The notes under the pieces are model-generated. The model was not told the DNA's origin. It saw nothing but the letters and a program-made list of their open reading frames with translations, and ran no database searches. Made by a program: the position numbers and the translations under genes. A stretch of 37,248 bases of DNA, taken from positions 1 to 37,248 of the IMG/VR virus record IMGVR_UViG_3300025141_000306. One strand, written 5' to 3'. This DNA comes from a virus. Below, piece after piece: positions 22,001 to 30,119 of this stretch. Within the stretch, counting starts at the first letter, position 1. Each line of letters opens with the position of its first letter.

Positions 22001-25000
22001 TCAAGCTCTTTAGCTAAGAACTGTGCAAGTCTTTTCGCAGTGCCAGCTTCTATTATTTTCTCTTCTAGCTCGTGGACAGTGTAGTTCCCTACGCCACTCT
22101 TCCTCTTGCCAAGCTTGTCTTCCCGTGAACCCTTTGGTTTGCTGTGCTTTTTCCGCCTCCTCAAAGCGTCTGTAATGTGTTTACCCAGACGGACATCAAG
22201 GTCTTCGTCTATGCTCACCAAGCCCTCTAGTTTCGCCCATTCCTTTTCAGCTAAGGTTGCAGCCTCAAGGTCTAGCTTTGCAGCGGCCCTCATAGCGTCA
22301 TCGGTCGCCGCAGCTATCGCGGCTTCTGCTGCTGCCTTGGCCCTCCTAGCGGCCCTGAGTTTGATAGATACAATCCGTAGTTTCTCCGCACCTTCTGGCA
22401 TATCAGAGACAGACTTCGGTACGCCTAAACCAATATCAAGCTCTAGCTGTACCTTAGCCCCCTGCCTCCAAGATGACGGTGAGACAAAGCCCTCTGGGAT
22501 AACTGCCCCAGAAGCCTGTGCTCGATCAGCAAGACGGTAAGCCTCCTCTCTTGCATGTCTGCTCGCATACGGAACAATAGACTCATAAACCTTGCCCCTA
22601 GAAGCAAATCCTTTAGACTTCCATCGTCTTGCTGTCTTCTGGACTTCCCGAAGACCGAGTTCCCTGCGGTAGAACCCAAACGCCTGTTGCCAACTGAGGG
22701 CACCGCCTTCCGGCATCGCGGCTGTTAGGGATCTTAACAGGTCATCGCCTCCCCCGCGACGACCTAGCTCATCAAGACGCTTGGTTACATTCTCTATTGT
22801 TTTCCTAGCGTCTTCAAAGGCAGGAGATTCAGGGCCAATGGCGCGTGCTGCTTCCAGTCGCCTCTGAAGATCAGCCACCTCCTTAGAGGTTGCTGCATCA
22901 TCTACTGTGCCTCTTCCTGCCCATTTCTTAAATAGTTTACGCTCTGCTTCAGGAACAAGCAGCATCCACGATGCTCGCTCTTTCGCCATCATTGAGTCTA
23001 TGAGAAGATTAAAGTTCGCCGCGCTCATTCCGGGCAAGAACTCGTCATCTCCCACCTTGGCGCGAGTAACACCTGACCCATCGAGCCGACCACTATTCCA
23101 AGCGTTACGCAGTGCTGCTGCTTCAGATTTGAGTTTGGCTAAGTGATCTCTAATTGCGATACCAATAGCCTTTCTCAACTCAACTGGATCACGAAACTTA
23201 ACGGCGGGTAGCTTTGAGGTAAGCTCCTCTGCAAGAAGCCTAATGCCCTTGTAACCATCAGAGGTGCCCATAGCGATGGCTGTGTTACGAAGAACACTGT
23301 TGGCGGCGGCTTCTGTTCCGAAAATAGTTAGGAGGTCTGCATACAAAGCCTCCGCGTTAGCCGTTTTTTTACCAGACATGAGAAGATCAACAAGCTTATC
23401 TACAGATAAATTATCAACCATACTCTCCAAAGTGCGAATCTTCACAATTCTCTTCTGGAAAATCTTCTTTGTCTTGGCTAATAGCTTGTCCCTTTTTAGG
23501 TTCAGACCAGATAGTGTTTGGTCGATAACTTTCATGTCGGCAAGAATCTTGCCCCTCTCTACCAAGTTGCCTTTTGTAAGGCGAACCATCTGAACAAGAG
23601 CCTGTTCAACAGTTATCTTGCCAAGCTTCATGTCGGGGTCATCTACAATCTTCTGTATGATAGCCTTGATGCCTTCTGACACTTCCTTGACATCATCAGA
23701 CAGGCTCGCGTATTTCCCGGCTCCAGTTTCAATCGCATTGCCAGCTTCGTTGAGAATATCAGTAATCGTATATTCTCTCTTGTTTGCCCAACGCTTTGCT
23801 TCGTCTATCCTAAAGTCTAGGTCTGCAACCATGTCTGGATTGGTTGTTTTTCCACGCTGCTCGACCAGCCGCCTAACCTCTTCTGCTGAGTTTCGACGAC
23901 GACCCTCAAGAGCCTGTTCAGCAGTCTTCATAAGACGCATTGTCGTCGTTCTTAGCTGAGTCTCAAGACCAGTATAAGCCTCCATCATTTTGGTTAGACC
24001 TTCTTGATACTGATCCCACACGAGAGGGTGTGCTTTCTTGAGTCTCCGTATAGTTGTTGTTTGGAACGAAAAGCTTGGAAGCTTATTATAGTTTTCAAGC
24101 AGGTTTATCTGCAATGATTGCGTCATCGGTTGAATGAATCTAGTCCCAAGCGCCCGCCTGAGCATGTCCCACGCAGCAAATGGTAAGACAAGACCCTTCA
24201 TTCCCAAGCTTTGCATTGTCCAAGCAAAGCTCTTTGTGTGGCTCCCGCCAAAAGCGTCTAGGGCAGAAATGCCATCACCGTGTACCTTTATTGCAGCCTC
24301 AAGCTCATTGCTAAGGGCTGAGTATGTGTAAGAGGCAACATTGTCCATCGCAGTATCAATGGGACCAATCGTTCTAAGAAGCTCTCCTGCCTTTCCTAGA
24401 GGGTTTATGTTTACATTCCCACCCACAGTTGTAAAGGGTATATGCCAAGACAGTCCGCCCTGCTTTTTGGCACCCCTAGCGATCTGTCTTGGTCCAGCAT
24501 CACGAGCACCGCGAGCATACTCAATAGTATGCTTAAGTTGTTCAGCAATCTTCTCCGAGTTCCTAGCTTCAAGCGGAATAATTCTCTGCTGCTTTTTTAG
24601 CCAAGCAGAAGCCAGTTCAGGTGACTCAGCTATAGCAAAAAGCTTCTCTTCTAAAATATCTGCGGCTTTAAGAAACCTATCCGCATTAGCTTTGCTAACA
24701 TCATCCCCAATCGACAGATGCTTAGTAGCAATAACATTAGCTTGATCAATCCTATCCTTAGCTATAGATCGAACAACCTCTCTTAACTTGGTAGCATCTC
24801 CAGTCTTAATCGCATCGTTCACCTTACTGAGTATAAGCCTTGAGTGCTCTGCGTCCGTAAGCGCCATGTCAGAGTATCTACCAATAATTTTTTCTGCTCG
24901 TTGTATTAGGGTAGAACCATCCTCGGTTACATCGGTTCCCCTCATTAGGTCTACCATTAGACGCTGGAAGTCCTTAGCATGAGCACCAACATCACTAGCC

Positions 25001-26118
25001 CTATCCATTAGCTCCATATTACCGGCTGCTTTCATCAGCGTGGAACCCAATCTGTAGACATCGTCGCCATGAGTCACAACATTTGTTGCTTTAGCTGGCC
25101 CAGCAAACCATAGCGGATCGGCAATAATCTCCAAGCTTATACCAAGCACAAGGCGACCCATATCGTTACTCATCAAACTACCAAACTTTCTATGAGCGGC
25201 GGTTTCACCAAAGTGAGAGAGGTGTTCAGCGGCATCGTATGGCAGCAGAGAGTCTAGGAGCATGTCTCCGGTAGGGGCGGGAGCCATTGACCAATCCCAC
25301 CACAACCAAGGACGCATGTGCTCTTCTGCTCTCTCAGCAAGCTCACCTGTAGAGACATCAGCGTACAGGTTCTCAATCATTTGTGAGAAGGTAAGAGCAA
25401 ACTCTTCTGTGGTGGCTCGCCCACTGGAAGGACCGGAGGATACAGCCTCGTCGTCCCTGTCCTCGCCAAACACTGCATCCCAAAGTATTTTGGGAGATGA
25501 AATCACTCCGACACTGGTGGCGAGCAGAGCACCACCGACAGCGCCCACGACATCCTGAGTCATGTCGCCAGCGGCTGTTCCGGGGTCTGGTAGCCACTCA
25601 CCGGCCTTTAGGGCAACATACCAAGCAAGCCTCTGAGGTGTGGTAAATGGCTCAAAGAAAGTACCCACATTCTCCCAAAAGGATGGGTCTTCTGCCTCTT
25701 GAATATCTGCTTCTGTTAGGATGTTGCGCCTACCTAAAGCGTTTACAGATGCTACATTCCTCCACTGATCAGCAGCATCTGGGTACTTCCGGGCAAGAAC
25801 AAGCGCATTTTGCGCTCTTAGGCGCTGCTCTGGAGTAGAGATCATCTGACCGCCCAGTCCTCTGAACTGGGATGGGTGTATGTATGGCTTACCGGACTCT
25901 CTTATGCGACTGACCTCTTTCCCAAGAGAAAGAGGTCTGGTGCTAGTCATCTCGGCCAGAATCTTGGGGCTTATATCAATCGACTTGCTGCTTATAAGGC
26001 TTTGTAACGGAGGCGGCCTTGTGGGTGCTCCAAAATCAGGCTCATCCATCCATTGCTGTTGGTTGATCCCTCCATCAGACGCTATCGCTGCCTGTTTATT
26101 TCCGTCTTTTTCAGACAC
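16069..26118 (-). CDS. Giant virion-associated (ejection-type) polyprotein-like protein with two HExxH domains
   Basis: A single frame of about 3,349 codons, over a quarter of the window. GTG 26118 is preferred because GGGGGA lies 7 bases ahead; a TTG at 26133 without SD is the alternative. Residues ~185-207 are hydrophobic and the next ~1,200 mostly helical. Two related metallopeptidase-like domains follow: HELLH at 1477-1481 with Glu1533 in DELIS, and HELTH at 1731-1735 with Glu1796 in DELIS. Each copy ends in an SAWTKFVE…LGL…KG segment, so they arose by duplication. Around residues 2950-2990 lies HVNKFLFNYGDLTQVQKRYM, then LLVPFFTWNQKN, a pattern I associate with the C-termini of large polyvalent phage proteins (LPD38-like, from memory). 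By position it is probably packaged in the head and injected with the DNA. Cleavage of virion or host proteins is inferred, not shown. Confidence 0.8.
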   Translation of the reverse strand: MSEKDGNKQAAIASDGGINQQQWMDEPDFGAPTRPPPLQSLISSKSIDISPKILAEMTSTRPLSLGKEVSRIRESGKPYIHPSQFRGLGGQMISTPEQRLRAQNALVLARKYPDAADQWRNVASVNALGRRNILTEADIQEAEDPSFWENVGTFFEPFTTPQRLAWYVALKAGEWLPDPGTAAGDMTQDVVGAVGGALLATSVGVISSPKILWDAVFGEDRDDEAVSSGPSSGRATTEEFALTFSQMIENLYADVSTGELAERAEEHMRPWLWWDWSMAPAPTGDMLLDSLLPYDAAEHLSHFGETAAHRKFGSLMSNDMGRLVLGISLEIIADPLWFAGPAKATNVVTHGDDVYRLGSTLMKAAGNMELMDRASDVGAHAKDFQRLMVDLMRGTDVTEDGSTLIQRAEKIIGRYSDMALTDAEHSRLILSKVNDAIKTGDATKLREVVRSIAKDRIDQANVIATKHLSIGDDVSKANADRFLKAADILEEKLFAIAESPELASAWLKKQQRIIPLEARNSEKIAEQLKHTIEYARGARDAGPRQIARGAKKQGGLSWHIPFTTVGGNVNINPLGKAGELLRTIGPIDTAMDNVASYTYSALSNELEAAIKVHGDGISALDAFGGSHTKSFAWTMQSLGMKGLVLPFAAWDMLRRALGTRFIQPMTQSLQINLLENYNKLPSFSFQTTTIRRLKKAHPLVWDQYQEGLTKMMEAYTGLETQLRTTTMRLMKTAEQALEGRRRNSAEEVRRLVEQRGKTTNPDMVADLDFRIDEAKRWANKREYTITDILNEAGNAIETGAGKYASLSDDVKEVSEGIKAIIQKIVDDPDMKLGKITVEQALVQMVRLTKGNLVERGKILADMKVIDQTLSGLNLKRDKLLAKTKKIFQKRIVKIRTLESMVDNLSVDKLVDLLMSGKKTANAEALYADLLTIFGTEAAANSVLRNTAIAMGTSDGYKGIRLLAEELTSKLPAVKFRDPVELRKAIGIAIRDHLAKLKSEAAALRNAWNSGRLDGSGVTRAKVGDDEFLPGMSAANFNLLIDSMMAKERASWMLLVPEAERKLFKKWAGRGTVDDAATSKEVADLQRRLEAARAIGPESPAFEDARKTIENVTKRLDELGRRGGGDDLLRSLTAAMPEGGALSWQQAFGFYRRELGLREVQKTARRWKSKGFASRGKVYESIVPYASRHAREEAYRLADRAQASGAVIPEGFVSPSSWRQGAKVQLELDIGLGVPKSVSDMPEGAEKLRIVSIKLRAARRAKAAAEAAIAAATDDAMRAAAKLDLEAATLAEKEWAKLEGLVSIDEDLDVRLGKHITDALRRRKKHSKPKGSREDKLGKRKSGVGNYTVHELEEKIIEAGTAKRLAQFLAKELDDKALVHILNKIIPHLSDESFVFLNHLDKTPKLSLHPNRRITMSGGGSYGVSAPIPITTTPKGTIQAALSDGQATGTITEIHIRSVSNSIRYGKYHGVNPETLVHELLHNATSMRIHFATDFPSASSHLAGYVSELNNLVKIVQQSKHTKDLLPTKFNADELISWGLTNKGVRDGLKKIHFERQSAWTKFVEIVAGFLGLGKGDQNVLAEVLRLTEAVLDAPTDELARYWPRRGAEKPMGILKSEIKRVPSHVVESKIGSGISFGKAAEFLIESADDATSALIERILPKIDKSGKVRVFDGSEASQDLAGMFGMEMLHPRGPRGGYGGATTTPTTGEAHLDVIWLNKLNKGVTTEVLAHELTHAATFRALRAAQKSKSDKLYSKLENLRVTIGRKLRDLDPQELRELGLVQFNIQLKDKKGVDELISYAFAHKDTQSFLKTIKIDQESAWTKFVEAVADLLGLKKGQYTALDNVLDLTDDLLERFGTVKGGPKPFSGLPIRKPKPSYPVVGGPPIKKWKDIDILKSEVPFEPFIPAATKRGKGAAKPLSEGAAKNLKAQTGKVSRALLGEEGKLGLSEKYQKELRKAIENIKKDLDPKRVALSPDIDGLINDVVKVLEKLESQRLSGFSTLDEMENLEFLLRDLGEWSKEGGLGREFKPSGALSKAADNIMSGLNSIRKRSGALDEFHNSFIRILNGLLHGGNDVILDSLKTINKKYGKRIKAALPDEAPPIRRTPMGPTGLTADSLKGRNLGDALKGLTYDDFMDAMTTLLSRQRIMDPELKALLSEVAKRATVKRSVSKMRAETITADVQKIKDDMLSMLKTKGKPGKFVVETRRAAALAKKKITDEHGNLAEPLIKDLDDLKAKLARVARPKFPPYIIDNEIKFDGRDFEVWEAKLWDDFALLVAEKNLSVEDQLFAAFSVLREMPRGISKEMTKQITKKYPSVIGRRYGDVASDLKPVMEELNGLIKTYEHEYSKRSLSFMRNKTEMMQRWGVVEYAPHLYKEASEVGVEMAVYDKISRGGGSTKGLEQLLMREMDASKKRGLAGSILEINAITNAKKGSTDIIALDPTLLWARYTQANHALTTQDFLTTLIATGVMKGIRAGDTNLGVAVERTPGVLKTAQELAQELDYVPVFSRHYSTEEMELFINGKLEDLLARFPTVAGEEGVGVQKAIERLADELKEPVEKGFASWMRNTIEVKGTLQTEQALLRLRAAQAGKGQDLYDAVAVFNTRYNNGLDAFRKSWDADIGEKMRKAQATPEKIEEARKLAEFRFDRGFAPKVWDEIAEEINVLTRKHAPNVPKVRGKFLSSYLDADTKLWEQYIPAVVKQNMTEVIEMDPKIAGFARRSLEKINNFWKTRVTVIAVAFSTRNWLANNVSMAFDLGPMGVLNLKTHRQGLRLANATRWVEEYGSLEKAWASLNRALPATASEWEKTKHFTARTIFKKSGMKSILDDGFQLTDDFWMSADDLVTELTNRGVVSPAFTQVVDIAMAEQQLLEKALLGGARGDALRASKVGKVASAVEDALLVTVPTIMTGGVPIALPKKIGSEFVARTVENQARVFNFLSNFKKTNSFSDATAHVNKFLFNYGDLTQVQKRYMRLLVPFFTWNQKNVALQFDLMRTSPQMYANFHRLMIDGLPQALSASQSESAGERFVDYDPLSKEKLRERETHYLHTIQLPLLSLENTWAGDIPVPAIKRIKGKKGIIPWQNYDLQWGKLGKDYFPRLKNAQVQGLGLPQEALVNSMSLLMGAADLRNWPVLPLPGELGREQQARAFSSRSRWIRFMGETHALLRFAVEVGTRQHMFFDKPINELTDGRLVAEAVGAIRQVPFVGDTMADIMAHRTGLKGYTVYDKYSGSWKSFVKVDGAPNHVLGSMPWSRSLRDAAAMTDQFLISRTIPREELTGEGGVVEDELKELPFMYSVLDAGSGIRIKQTDPELMRAYSEKRMEKQLTKYLESIGLLKSWERSYVPFK

Positions 26119-26140
26119 TCGGCCATCCCCCAACTAGATA

Positions 26141-27112
26141 CTATTGTTCGCTTGCAGCTTCAAGAGCGCCTTCACTAAGTGTTTTCTCTTCTTCCGCGCG
26201 GGCTTCTTCTGCCGCGCGGGCTGCTTCTGCCGCGGCCCTACGGGCCATACGCTCTTCCAACTCTTTCGCCTCGTTTATCTTAGATTGGTGCTTAGCTTTC
26301 ATATGCTGCGCAGAGCCGACTTCTGGTCGGTATCCCATCGACAATGATCCTTCTGTTTGAAAGGGGCTTCCAAATCCACCGGGTTTATTTTTTGGTAGAT
26401 GCTGTGCCATACCGGGAGGGGTAACCACGGGGTACGCTAACTCAGAGGGGTGGGCCACGGGCTTTGGTGGGTTGCTCCCGCGTTCATACGGATATGGCTG
26501 AGTCATATAATCCCAAAGATCAGCCGCCGCGTTCTGCATGTCTGGAGACAGATCCTCATCATTCAGCATCTCACCGAATAACTCTACTCCTTCTTCAAGG
26601 GAATCAGCAGCCTTTAGCCGCGCCCAATACTTTTTGAATCTGGGATCTGTTGTCATGTCCATGACGCCATATTTGTCCAGAGGATGTCCAGCAACTCCGC
26701 CGTGTATTTTGGGATAGCCGACAGAAAAGAATGCTTCTTGAGGACCAGTGATCACAAATTTAGATTGTTCTCCCGTTTGACTATAGAGTCCTTTAAGACT
26801 AATTATTGGTTGCTGCTGACTCGCAAGATTCTCGGAAAATTCTGGAGATACCTTCCCCCACCATGCCATGTGCTCGGCCAATTTTGGCGATAGTGATGGA
26901 TATATATCGGATGATGGATCTGCGGGGTCTTCAACTGGAGAATAGATCCCAGATTCGATACTTGCCTTTAACCCAGCCACCTTATTCTGAGGGACCACCA
27001 CCCAATTCCCACTCTCTTCGTCTAAATACTCAAAGCCATCACCAGCGTCACGAACTTCTACGGTTCGGGCTTTGCCACGGTCATCTGATACTATCTTTTT
27101 ATATTTTGCCAT
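26141..27112 (-). CDS. Internal virion-type protein (323 aa)
   Basis: Unrecognised 323-residue protein between two large internal-virion-type genes. ATG 27112 has GAGG 7 bases ahead. The first ~60 residues are basic and beta-like. The middle is rich in Pro, Gly, Tyr and Trp (AEHMAWWGKVSPEFSE, GYPKIHGGVAG). The last ~60 residues are an Ala/Glu/Arg helix (AKELEERMARRAAAEAARAA and onward), a likely coiled coil or single alpha-helix. The stop lies 7 bases before the alternative TTG start of the giant gene, so the two are probably made together. A head-internal or ejected protein is the likeliest role by position. Confidence 0.55.
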   Translation of the reverse strand: MAKYKKIVSDDRGKARTVEVRDAGDGFEYLDEESGNWVVVPQNKVAGLKASIESGIYSPVEDPADPSSDIYPSLSPKLAEHMAWWGKVSPEFSENLASQQQPIISLKGLYSQTGEQSKFVITGPQEAFFSVGYPKIHGGVAGHPLDKYGVMDMTTDPRFKKYWARLKAADSLEEGVELFGEMLNDEDLSPDMQNAAADLWDYMTQPYPYERGSNPPKPVAHPSELAYPVVTPPGMAQHLPKNKPGGFGSPFQTEGSLSMGYRPEVGSAQHMKAKHQSKINEAKELEERMARRAAAEAARAAEEARAEEEKTLSEGALEAASEQ

Positions 27113-27134
27113 TTTGTGCCTCTACTCCAGTCAT

Positions 27135-29516
27135 TTAAAGAAGGTCTTCGGTAGACTGTACAGATGGTTTTATATCTGCCTCTTCTCCACCAAGAAGTTC
27201 CAATGTTGTTTGTTTCCTTCGCTTTGGCTTCGCTTTTGGCTCCGCCTTCGCCTCAAGAACCTCAGATGGCTTGGTCCTAGCCATGGTAGATTCTGCTTCT
27301 AGTTGGGCTTTCTGCTTGTCCGTTAGTGGCGTCCAATCGCGCTCAAGTGGGTACTCAGTCGCTACTTCGGTTGTCGGTGCAATACCACTCAAATCTCCTT
27401 CTCCAAGCCCCGGATACTCCGCTCCATGCTGTATGATGCCGGTAGGTTTTTCTTCTTCTTTCTCAAAGCCCTTTACCGTCTCAAACGCAGATGGCTCTTC
27501 TTCTACGGTGAATGGGACTAGAACGCCCTGAGCCATTTCTTGATAGATATTGCTAAGAATATCTTCATACTTTCCCCGATGGGCAATCTTGGATCGCTTG
27601 TAATCTTCTGAACCCTCTTCAATTACCACAGGCTCCTTACCCGGCTCTTCTATAATGATCTCACCCTCTCTCAGCCTAACGATTCTACCCTGTGCATCCC
27701 TGAGTGCTGACTCCTTCGGTTTGGCGGCAGCAGCCTCGGCCTCGGCAGCAGCCTCCTCTCCTTCGACTTCTGTTAGAATGTCGGTGGTCTTAGCTGCACC
27801 AATAGCTTCGGCCTTACCAACAGCAAAAGCCGAGTCTTTTAGCACAAGGTCCATAAGTTCATCACCCATCACCTCTGGCATATCTACGCCAGTCTCTTGA
27901 TCGTAGGTTTTTTGTTTGGCGAGCCACGACGCGAGAGCGTTGTCCCACGCACCCTCTGCTATTGCATTTGCGAAAGACAACGACCCATCTTCTGCTCTGA
28001 ACGCTTGGTCACTAAGACCACTCTCAGCCAACCATTCCGCCTGAAACTCCTTGTACCGATCTACCATCGGCGCTTTTACAATCTGGAACTTATCAGTAGC
28101 TTGATAGTTGTTAAGAGTTTCATCAATGCCAGTTATTTGTGTTTTAGTCAGTCCAGCAAGCTTCTCCCTAACAGAAGTCTCTCGGTCGAAGGCGGCAGGT
28201 ACACCACGGCCAACCATGCCCTCGCGGGACATGTACTTCCTAAGCATCACATCTCTCTGAGCCTCTGGAACTCCAGCTACTTTAGCCTGATGAATAAGCG
28301 AAAACAGCTTTGTCATCTTGTAGGGGTTTTTAGTCATCTCAAAAACAGCTTTCCGGTAAGTCTCGTAGTTCGTGCCCTTATACCCCATAGCCGCAAACGC
28401 CTCGCGGAACCCATCAATCTCAATGATGCGAAGAACCTCGTCCGCATAAACATCTTTGTACTTCAGACGGTCTAGCTGATCCTGAACAAGCTGTATCTCG
28501 TCAGTATAGATTGAGGGAGTATCGAATATCTCAGGAGGTCTGTTGCCAGTTTTGTTGGCTTCTATCCTCGCCATAATGATGTCTTCCATAACCGTTATTC
28601 TGTCTTGCTTTGTGTTGTTACCACCCGCTTTCGTTCTCATTATGGCCGTTTGCTTCTCAACCCTCTCTTGTAAGCCGTGAGAGGCTTTACTGCGATCTGC
28701 CATAGCAGCAGCATCTATGTCGCCATAGTTCTCTCTTAGGGTGCCATCAGCAACAAGCCGTGTTGTGACATCTCGCCACATTTCCTCGTACACTGCCTCT
28801 GTTTCTCCGGGGTACTCGCTTCGGAGAAGGTTTTTTGTTAGGCCAGCCATAGCACCAAGAACACCCTGCTCGGCTGTTCTTTCGATGTAAAGCCCACCAG
28901 ACATCTCTTCTACTCCCATCCCGGCTCTAAGCGCACCCTTCAATTTCGGGCTTATCGTGTTCGCTATCTTCTGCGCGACCTGTCCCTTGTCTGATCCAGA
29001 GAACACGCCCTCCTCAAAGCCATCAAACGCCATTTGCGTTGTTTTAATCAGCCCCGGCTGAGTACCAGCATCATCAAAAGATATATCGTAGCCGGGTACA
29101 GACCTCATGCCGCCACTATACAAGATTTCATCGTAGGCATTAAGCTCAAGGGAGCCGTATAGTTGGTACTCATACCCCATCTTCTGAGTTTGAACTCTTG
29201 CCGAACCCTCAAGAAAGCCCACATCCATTTTATGTAGGTCCATCAGTAGCTTAAGAGCATCGTTGCTCTCTACAATCAAGCCCCTTCTCCACTTCTCTTC
29301 CCGTTCCGTTAGGTCCAAAAGTTGGCCCTCAAGCGTGGCCCTCATATTAAGCTCTTCTTTGCCCGTTAGGTTGGTATACGGCCCCTCTCGCCTGTACTTG
29401 ATCGCTTGAGCAATAGCACCGCCTATACCAGCAGGGAATGTACCAGCTTCGCTTGTCTTTCCGGGGTAGCTTTTGCTTAGTAGACTCCCGCCGTATCCTG
29501 CTGTTTGTGTTGCCAT
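27135..29516 (-). CDS. Large internal virion-type protein (793 aa)
   Basis: Unrecognised 793-residue protein. ATG 29516 follows AGGA at about 8 bases. Residues ~1-560 are mostly helical and charged, with no catalytic motif I can name. Residues ~580-600 are an Ala/Glu low-complexity tract (VEGEEAAAEAEAAAAKPKES), and the last ~200 are Glu/Pro/Lys-rich and probably disordered, ending in a basic stretch (KAEPKAKPKRRKQ). Length, helicity and a position between the glycine-zipper protein and the giant protein parallel the internal core or ejection proteins of podoviruses (T7 gp14-16-like order: small, large, very large). That functional parallel is inferred from order and size only. Confidence 0.65.
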   Translation of the reverse strand: MATQTAGYGGSLLSKSYPGKTSEAGTFPAGIGGAIAQAIKYRREGPYTNLTGKEELNMRATLEGQLLDLTEREEKWRRGLIVESNDALKLLMDLHKMDVGFLEGSARVQTQKMGYEYQLYGSLELNAYDEILYSGGMRSVPGYDISFDDAGTQPGLIKTTQMAFDGFEEGVFSGSDKGQVAQKIANTISPKLKGALRAGMGVEEMSGGLYIERTAEQGVLGAMAGLTKNLLRSEYPGETEAVYEEMWRDVTTRLVADGTLRENYGDIDAAAMADRSKASHGLQERVEKQTAIMRTKAGGNNTKQDRITVMEDIIMARIEANKTGNRPPEIFDTPSIYTDEIQLVQDQLDRLKYKDVYADEVLRIIEIDGFREAFAAMGYKGTNYETYRKAVFEMTKNPYKMTKLFSLIHQAKVAGVPEAQRDVMLRKYMSREGMVGRGVPAAFDRETSVREKLAGLTKTQITGIDETLNNYQATDKFQIVKAPMVDRYKEFQAEWLAESGLSDQAFRAEDGSLSFANAIAEGAWDNALASWLAKQKTYDQETGVDMPEVMGDELMDLVLKDSAFAVGKAEAIGAAKTTDILTEVEGEEAAAEAEAAAAKPKESALRDAQGRIVRLREGEIIIEEPGKEPVVIEEGSEDYKRSKIAHRGKYEDILSNIYQEMAQGVLVPFTVEEEPSAFETVKGFEKEEEKPTGIIQHGAEYPGLGEGDLSGIAPTTEVATEYPLERDWTPLTDKQKAQLEAESTMARTKPSEVLEAKAEPKAKPKRRKQTTLELLGGEEADIKPSVQSTEDLL

Positions 29517-29525
29517 CGTTCTATC

Positions 29526-30110
29526 CTAAGTAATAGGTGGTGGAGTAGCGGAGGCAGTGCCTGTTATTGCTGATGTATCACCCTTTGGCTTACCCATTTG
29601 ACCAAGCTGGCCGAAGTCGTAGCCCAGCAGCGCAGTCAGTGCAGCCTTTTTGTCTTCTCGATCCACCTCTTCCTGACCTGTCTTCATCTGGTGTGCAGCA
29701 ATCTGTCTTTGGATATTCTGTTCGCGCGCACCCCCCGCAGCCCCGGCTCTGGCTGCAAGGGCAGCACGCTCCTGCTCTCCAACCTTAGCGGCCTCCGCGT
29801 CCAACGCAACACCACGAGTTCCGCCCTCTGCCGTAGTTACGGCATTGCGCTTCATTGCAACAGCTTGCTGCTCCCGCAGTCTATCCTCAAACTGAGCCAT
29901 CAGGCTCGCGTCCTGAGCTATCTCTTCCGGTGTAATTCCGGTTCCGAGGTAATCTGCAAAGTCCGCAAGCTCTTGTCCGTACTCACTTTTGGTCAAAGCC
30001 CCGCCAACAAAACCCCCAGCAATCGCCCCTAGAACCATACCCGGAGGGCCAAACTTTGACCCCGATATTCCCCCCTGTATACCTCCGGCAATTACTCCTT
30101 CTGTGCTCAT
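29526..30110 (-). CDS. Glycine-zipper internal virion protein (194 aa)
   Basis: Probable membrane-active ejection protein. AGGAG lies 6 bases before ATG 30110. The N-terminal ~40 residues form a glycine zipper (VIAGGIQGGISGSKFG, then GMVLGAIAGGFVGGALTKSE), a pattern of small hydrophobic residues with Gly every four that packs into membranes or pores. The rest is Ala/Glu/Arg-rich and helical (EDRLREQQAVAMKRNAVTTA and onward), with a probable coiled coil. The size (194) and layout match small podovirus internal virion proteins of the T7 gp14 sort that form a channel for DNA entry. This is known for T7-like phages; here it is inferred from shape and position, not from sequence identity. Confidence 0.65.
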   Translation of the reverse strand: MSTEGVIAGGIQGGISGSKFGPPGMVLGAIAGGFVGGALTKSEYGQELADFADYLGTGITPEEIAQDASLMAQFEDRLREQQAVAMKRNAVTTAEGGTRGVALDAEAAKVGEQERAALAARAGAAGGAREQNIQRQIAAHQMKTGQEEVDREDKKAALTALLGYDFGQLGQMGKPKGDTSAITGTASATPPPIT

Positions 30111-30119
30111 TATTTACTC

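Noticed and set aside
16069-26118. N4-like virion RNA polymerase, suggested by similar size (~3,500 aa in N4)
   Set aside because: I could not see single-subunit RNA polymerase motifs; the recognisable signatures are paired HExxH domains and a large-polyvalent-protein-like C-terminus.
16202-26137. Many plus-strand ORFs opposite the giant gene
   Set aside because: They lack SD sites, are Ser/Leu/Arg-rich with unstructured texture, and are explained as shadows of the strongly coding minus strand.
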